Source of the DNA: Megaleporinus macrocephalus
Taxonomy: Eukaryota; Chordata; Actinopteri; Characiformes; Anostomidae
Assembly (NCBI GenBank): GCA_021613375.1
Contig: CM038716.1
Location: forward strand, 18,173,524 to 18,237,523
Reading direction: 5' to 3'
DNA: 64,000 nt
A program made the position numbers and the translations under genes. Positions 58,388 to 64,000 of the stretch are shown piece by piece (within the stretch, counting starts at the first letter, position 1; each line of letters begins with the position of its first letter). A model generated the notes under the pieces. That model was not told where the DNA came from. It saw only the letters and a program-made list of their open reading frames with translations, and did not search any database.

Positions 58388-60048
58388 GGAAGAAGAAAAA
58401 AGAGCAGACGTAGAAGACTTGATTCAAAAATTATTTTTAATACTTGAGTTAAATCAATTTTTCCAATGGCAAAACATTATTAATATATTATATTTCTGCC
58501 CTGTAGTTCATGTAACATCAAGTCAACATGTGATATTAAGTGACATTAAGCTGATGTCTTTCTTTTGGTTAAGCTTCCACTGCAGATTTAACCAGTTCAC
58601 AAACATAAAGCAGTCAAAAGCTCCGTTTATGGCTTACAACTCAGCATTACTTCTACAGAGGACAGACTTGTGCCATCATAACACAGTAGCTGGAAACGCA
58701 GACGTACAGAGAGGGAGAACAAATGTGTCCTGACAACTTTCAGTACAATTTAATTATTATGTGAGTGAAGAGGCGCAGTGCCTCCCCCAGATTCAGCCTT
58801 CTTCCTTTGGGCCAAGCGACCCTGCACAGACCTTCAAATGAGGAGCGACAGACACACTGAAAATAAGAGGTTGTGTGACAAAAGAGGGGAAAGCTGTCAG
58901 CAGTCGTCTGTTCAAGGCAGATATGACCTATGGGCAGTGTCCATAGAACATAGACAACAGCAGCCTGTAATTAGATTGAACACAAACCCAGCTTGTGCAG
59001 GTGTGCTTCTCTCATCCAGCCATAGCAGCTGTCGTCTCATTTACCATATATATATCTCGTCATTGTCGGGACAAAACCTACATTTTTGTTTGGTTGTTTA
59101 TTTACAGAATTTGAAAACACCAGCCCAGCGTGCCCTTTACATTGTGTGAAAACCACACAGTGAATCATTCAATATAAATGGTCCAATTAAAAACAAAATA
59201 CAACCAAAAGAAAGGTTGCATTATTTGGAAATATATAACTTGTAGCTATTTAAAATATTTCTTTAATCAGTTTAAAGATACAAGGTGTTGGCCCAACAGT
59301 GACAATTATTATTTCAGAATAGGACCGGTTACAAAACCAAGACTACCATAGCCTACAGGAACACAGGCTAAACATTGATTACATTTTAAACAATGACAAA
59401 TTTATGATCAAGAATGAATAAACAAAGCTAGTACAACAATGTACAGTAATAATGGCAGCAAGATGACACATCAATTTAAAGAAATGTGTAACAGTGTGAA
59501 TAACTGACTATTCCTTCTTTGTCACCGAAGAGACAATACATAGACTTACGTAGATGACCACGTACCATGTGAAAACAATTCTCAGATATATTACACCTAT
59601 GATATTAGGAGAAAATGCACTGATTGTGTGCATAGCAACCAACTGTGCAAAACATGATCAAAAAATGCATAGTGTTTAACTCATACATATAGGCTACTTC
59701 AGGTTATAATAACATCTACAAGCTGAGTTCATTAATACCAAATGCATAGACTGTAACTCATAGCCGCACTACTGTTATTGCTAAGTGAATAATTGTAAGG
59801 TGCTGAATGAAACACTAAAAAAGCACAAGTTTTGTACCTTTTTCCTCCCAAACACAGTTACATCTGGGTCCCACTGACACTGTAGGTCAAAGGAGGTGAA
59901 AGCAAAAAATAATAATTGTAAATGCATGACCGTTTCACATCCCAGAAAGAAAAAAACAGAAGCAACGCGAGCGTCACAAGCCCCTGAACGACCGAGGAAG
60001 AGTCCCTGCCCGGCAAAGTGGTTCAGCATTCAGTAGCGGTGCTGTCCT

Positions 60049-60318
60049 CTAGCCCTTGCAGATGGAGGAGGCATTGGACTGCGCCGAGGCAGTGCTGTTG
60101 GGATATGGGCCGTCCGGTCTCCAGAAGAGAACGTAGTAGATGGCCAAGACGAAGGCAGCGATGGAAACGCAGAGGAAGTACGCGATGCCCATGGCCACTT
60201 TCACCCAGATTTTGGGGGCCGTGTTGGCCTGCCTTATCCACTGGTCCCCCGGATAACTCGGTCTTCGGTCCGGACCCCCGTTTATCCTCCCGGCCGCGAT
60301 TGACTTGGCTCCTTTCAT
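60049..60318 (-). CDS. InaF-motif (INAFM) family single-pass membrane protein, intronless
   Basis: Complete 89-residue reading frame, ATG to TAG. After a basic N-terminal region (about 1-35), residues 36-67 carry the InaF motif: KIWVKVAMGIAYFLCVSIAA followed by a hydrophobic stretch and YYVLFWRP. It aligns with INAFM2 as I recall it (TGD...KKWVRLATVFAYVLSVSL...YYSLIWQP). This is the single transmembrane helix. Two N-glycosylation sequons follow it, at Asn74 (NST) and Asn82 (NAS), suggesting that the C-terminus is extracytoplasmic. Vertebrate INAFM genes are single-exon, as here. The name comes from Drosophila InaF, linked to TRP-channel function; the role of the vertebrate protein is not established. 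The C-terminal tail is much shorter than in human INAFM2. I cannot tell whether this is inafm1, inafm2 or a fish-specific paralogue. Confidence 0.88.
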   Translation of the reverse strand: MKGAKSIAAGRINGGPDRRPSYPGDQWIRQANTAPKIWVKVAMGIAYFLCVSIAAFVLAIYYVLFWRPDGPYPNSTASAQSNASSICKG

Positions 60319-60600
60319 TGTGGGACGCCAGGTGAAGCCCCCCTCTTTACGGGACGGCTGCTGTCAGTAAGTTGATGTGAGATCAGAAGGGGGGGTCCAG
60401 GTGAGGGTACGGCGCACTGAAATGTCTTCACGCAGCCGGACACACTTCAGGAACAGCATCTATCAAACACCCGAGGCAGAAAACGCGCCTAACACCGTTT
60501 ATTTACCGCGGAGCGGTGGGCGGGGCTTAGCGCCGCGCTGTCATTGGGTTCTCAGAGCAAAAGTGACTGAAGAGGTGACGAATTAAATCCAGCCCGGGCT
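60319..60600 (-). promoter_or_regulatory. CpG-rich promoter and 5'UTR of the INAFM gene
   Basis: GC-rich block directly upstream of the INAFM start codon. It holds a GC box (gggcggggc, 60518-60526) and, on the minus strand, a CCAAT box (60543-60547), in the order expected for a minus-strand promoter. AT-rich DNA and repeats resume at about 60,600. Confidence 0.6.
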
Positions 60601-60679
60601 TAAAGTGGGTCTCAGTGATGGAGTAGCCTTATTTAACCTCAACAATGTGGATACAAGAATTACACGTATGTCACCGTTT

Positions 60680-60855
60680 CTCAGCCCTGGTCTTGGAGAA
60701 CCACTGTCCTGCACATGTATGTGCTTTTCCTGCTTTAACACACGATTTAACTCAGTAAAGGCTTGCTAACGGGCTGATTAGTTTTAATAGGCTGCTGTGA
60801 GCAGAGAAAACGCTAAAATGTGCAGGGCAGTGTGGGCCTCTAGGACCAGGCCTGA
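60680..60855. repeat. Palindromic hAT-like MITE
   Basis: The left arm, ccctggtcttggagaaccac and then tgtcctgcacatg, is mirrored by the right arm, which in reverse complement reads cctggtcctagaggcccaca and then ctgccctgcacat. This matches a very common fish palindromic element (CCCTGGTCCTGGAG...CCCTGCACATTTTAG). It lies about 80 bp beyond the INAFM promoter block. A truncated relative (about 57,460-57,505) starts with tttccaaacctttgtcttgg. Confidence 0.75.
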
Positions 60856-61069
60856 TATGGCATCATGGAAATGTAATTAAAACTAATATCTGTTTCTGTA
60901 TTATTGGCTTAATCAAGTCAAGGGTTCAGTGCCATCCAATCAGATTTCAAAACATGCTTTCACCAGCAACCAGCAAAACTTACCTTACATAATTTAAAAC
61001 AGATTTAATTAATTAATGGAGCTGATTATCAACATCATTTCAGGCTGTCAAATGTAGGGTTTAAGAAAT

Positions 61070-61390
61070 GTTATTTTCGGTGACACTGTATCGATTCTTG
61101 AAAACACAGTATCGATACACAGATTCCTGGCAGACAGTGAATCATTGTGTTTTGTATTTAAACCTGTGACCACTAGATGGCAGTGTTGTAATCAATTTTC
61201 AGCTCCACTCCAACATTAACAAGCAGCACAAGGGCGCAGTGCTATTGTAAGCACTGGCAAACCTGTTCATATAGTGGTGTATTTTAATAGTAGCATTTGA
61301 CAAATTGCAATATACATTACTTTGCTTGCAATGTATCATGATATATTGAATAGCGACCTCTGTTTGTTTTGTATCCAATACACAGTCCTA
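61070..61390. mobile_element. DNA-transposon-like dispersed repeat, copy 2, inverted
   Basis: The reverse complement matches the 9829-10212 repeat. Shared landmarks are gaccactagatggcagtgtt, acattaacaagcagcacaag and tcatatagtggtgtatttta. Terminal parts are eroded. Confidence 0.6.
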
Positions 61391-61708
61391 GTCAAATGTA
61401 GTAGTAGTTTTACAACCCCTCAAAAAATACTAAAAACCTTGTTGTATGAACTCCACATGAAATCCGATTGTTGATGTAATAAATCCAATCATTTTAGTGC
61501 AATTTATTTCACACTTTGAACCTTCATCATTTTTGTTCATTTTACTAAATAAAGTTACTCCAACATATTTCATGTAATTCATGTCAACATGTGCTCAGTT
61601 TGTAAGTCTATGAACCATTTTCTTCATTGTTTGATAACAGCCTGATTGCATTTCTTAAGTGATGAAAACTCTGGCTGTGCTAACTTGTCTAGACAGCTAT
61701 GGAGCTGA

Positions 61709-61713
<5 letters not shown>

Positions 61714-61744
<31 letters not shown>
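61714..61744 (+). repeat. (TA)n microsatellite
   Basis: About 31 bp of TA repeat, followed by further TA-rich patches to about 61,840. Confidence 0.95.
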
Positions 61745-61747
<3 letters not shown>

Positions 61748-62208
61748 GTTATGTACATACCATATTAACCCCTATATAATGCTGTAGATAAAATTGACTT
61801 CAACAGTATATATACGATTGACAGTATATATATATACACACACAATTCTTTTAGTCACATGGGACAACTGGCAAATATGAAATCCAAATTTGTTTGTGAA
61901 TAAAAATCTAAAAAATGTGTCAGTGCTTAACTAAACTATGATATTACTTTAATCATAAAATAAGTGATTGGACATAAAGGGGTTAAAATAAACATAATAA
62001 TTTGGTTAATATATAAACAGTTTTCAAATGTGTAACTAATCACTGTTGTTTGAACACAAACACTAATTCAGGCACACTGAATCCGAATCCATAGAAACAG
62101 TATATTGACAACAAACTACTAGTCCATTCATATCACACCATGACTTATATGACTTCATTTGCAGTAATTCATAAAATCAAGTCTATATATTTAAGGCAAA
62201 GATTTACA

Positions 62209-63600
62209 TTTATTTGATATGACATTAACGTAAATAAAGTAAAGAACTGATGCACTACATCATTTACATTAAAAAATGAAGAGCAAAAGCAACCAAAAAA
62301 CAAAAACAGGTTCTTATTAAACTTGTTGGGGGAAAAAAGACTGATCCAGATGTAAAAGTGTTTCACAAGAACACTGGTGGATTTTACAAACACTTCATTA
62401 TCATAGTACTGCGTAGGCAAGGCTAAAAAAACTAAGTGCACCTTTCATGAGAGGCAAAGCTAAGTCTAATAATAGAGTACAACTCTCCACCTTGAACAGG
62501 AAGACAGTCCATCTGCAGGTAGATGCTACAGACACAATACAATCACAGATGTCATGATTTTTGCTGCTCCACAAGCATTTTTCTTTTGTTTTTTTGGAAA
62601 AAGAAGAGGGATCCCAATGCAAACAGTGAAAAAGAAACATGGGTAATCACACAAAGCACTGGAATGTTACGTCACTCTTAAAACCTAAACATATTGCAAT
62701 CCTTATTCTCTGGCAGGTGGAAATCTCCACTCCTAAACCAGCTTCAAGAAGCCCAAACACCCTGCTTTCACTTCCTTAAAAACTCCCAGACAAAATGATC
62801 ATATAACTTTAAAAAAAAAACAAAAAAACAGAGGTGCACCATTGCTGCCTCAAATATTACTTGCTTTAATCTATCCAAGCCATTCATGAAAACCATGTTC
62901 TTTGGTTGGATTACACACACATACAGTCTGGGCCATTGTTTATAAAGGAGAGTATATCTAGCACCTGGTTTTCCATGCAAAATAACCCAAAACAAGCCAT
63001 CTATTAAAATCCAAATTTCTTTTTTTTTTTACAAGCAGCTTTGACTATCCTAATGCCCTTGTCCCCAGTGATTGCATAGGAATCATACATAAACTGAAAC
63101 ATGCTAGTTTGATTTAGACTCCCTTGAGGACCAAAGCAGCATAAAGTCAAAGCAGCTGAAGCCACTACTGAAAGTTGTTACTTTGTGATAATGACAGCGT
63201 CTGTACAAGAGTCATGTACAGAGGACAGTGTCTATATATTATTTAAGGTAGACTGGGTCCCCCCTGCGCCCAAATGTATTATGCAGTTAATCAACTCCAA
63301 CTGTAAATTAAATCATGGTTTAAAGACCAAGTCCAATAAAAAATCCAGTCTTAGACTTTGTAAGATAGAGATGTAGCACAGTTTCATGACAGCAGAACAG
63401 AGTGCTGACTGAGGGAACACAAAACCACAAAACCATACAGTGAGTTGTCGGGAAGTGGAGACCAGACGACAGCCAAGCTCCCTCCATCCTCCTTGTTTTA
63501 TCCATTAGGCCTGATGTATCTTCTCACCACTGCTTAGCCCTTTTCTCCTCTGAAGACCACTAGCACTGACCTTTTTCAGCTACTGCGATTACTCCTTAGC
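62209..63600 (-). other. Possible last exon and 3'UTR of an unidentified minus-strand gene
   Basis: On the minus strand a long pyrimidine tract ending TTCCAG (acceptor at 63601-63603) is followed at once by GCT AAG GAG TAA. This would give a protein ending in Ala-Lys-Glu if the phase is 0. Below it lies about 1.4 kb of mostly unique sequence ending near an AATAAA signal (62209-62214, minus strand). This is the shape of a terminal exon with its 3'UTR, the rest of the gene lying beyond position 64,000. I do not recognise the gene, and the exon could be chance. Confidence 0.3.
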
Positions 63601-64000
63601 CTGGAAAAAGAAAAACATAAGAGCAAGGGAAAGAAATCACAGCGATGCTTCAAACGCCTGAATAATTACTCCAGGCTTTAGCACCCTATAGAAAACTACA
63701 CATGGTTACTACACCAAAAAATGAATTGCATATTGAATCTCAATAGATTGTCCTGACACATGCAGCTCAAGTATGCGGGTTTGGGATTATTACATTTTAG
63801 AATAACTCTACGGAAGCGTTCCTGATATCTTCTGACGCGGACGTATCTTCTGATGACCTATCTGGTGAAATAGATGTACAATAAAAGTAGGATTTTAAAT
63901 GGGGTGAGAAGGGCTAAATGACTCCATTAAGTGGGTCCATCATGTAATACCCATTCAAAAAGGGAATGAACAAGTTATTCAATTATCTCGAGGTTTCCAT

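Larger units (their letters stand above)
52616..60048. other. Intergenic region between kiaa0753 and the INAFM gene
   Basis: No exon is supportable. It contains the listed Tc1 remnant, palindromic MITE, AAT repeat and truncated hAT-like arm. The part just below 60,049 would include the INAFM 3'UTR, whose end I cannot fix. 55,190-56,480 is repeat-free and less AT-rich and could hold regulatory DNA. In human, TXNDC17 and MED31 occupy the equivalent side of KIAA0753; no trace of either is visible here. Confidence 0.55.

Noticed and set aside
1..64000. CRISPR arrays, operons, phage or plasmid features
   Set aside because: None seen; exon-intron structure and repeat content show a vertebrate nuclear genome. 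The tandem repeats are simple microsatellites without spacers.

Overview
This is vertebrate nuclear DNA, most likely from a teleost fish. The bulk sequence is AT-rich. Coding sequence is broken into short exons with ordinary splice sites. The intergenic and intronic DNA carries typical fish repeats: several decayed Tc1/mariner copies, hAT-type elements with 8-bp target duplications, palindromic MITEs, the 3' tail of an L2-like LINE and long simple repeats. One repeat (41.6-42.2 kb) resembles one I associate with otophysan fishes, but I cannot name the species.

Three gene loci are supported. All lie on the minus strand, and a fourth is possible. (1) 51,597 down to 25,274: the complete coding region of moonraker (KIAA0753/MNR/OFIP), a centriolar-satellite and centriole protein. 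I assembled it as 18 exons that stay in phase throughout and give 914 residues. (2) About 13.2-12.67 kb: a CpG island with a short first coding exon (start MAKEARGK, then a strong splice donor). From its place downstream of moonraker on the same strand, as in human, and from its first residues, this is probably the 5' end of pitpnm3. The rest of that gene would lie before position 1. (3) 60,318-60,049: an intronless 89-residue single-pass membrane protein of the InaF-motif (INAFM) family, in its own CpG island. (4) Around 63,600: a possible last exon and 3'UTR of a minus-strand gene that enters from beyond the right edge.

Layout: 1-12.6 kb is probable pitpnm3 intron 1 with old repeats. 12.5-13.2 kb is the CpG-island promoter. 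13.6-25.2 kb is intergenic and rich in transposons. 25.3-51.6 kb is moonraker, whose intron 16 alone is 11 kb and holds several low-repeat stretches with the look of conserved regulatory DNA. 52-60 kb is intergenic. 60.0-60.6 kb is the INAFM gene and promoter. 60.6-64 kb holds repeats and a probable 3'UTR.

I found no bacterial-type system, CRISPR array, tRNA or rRNA, and no clearly new biological system. The most checkable points are a GC-AG intron in moonraker, an hAT element nested inside an older repeat with a perfect 8-bp duplication, two copies of a second hAT family with 8-bp duplications, and the enlarged intron 16. Family assignments rest on remembered protein and repeat sequences, not on a database search.
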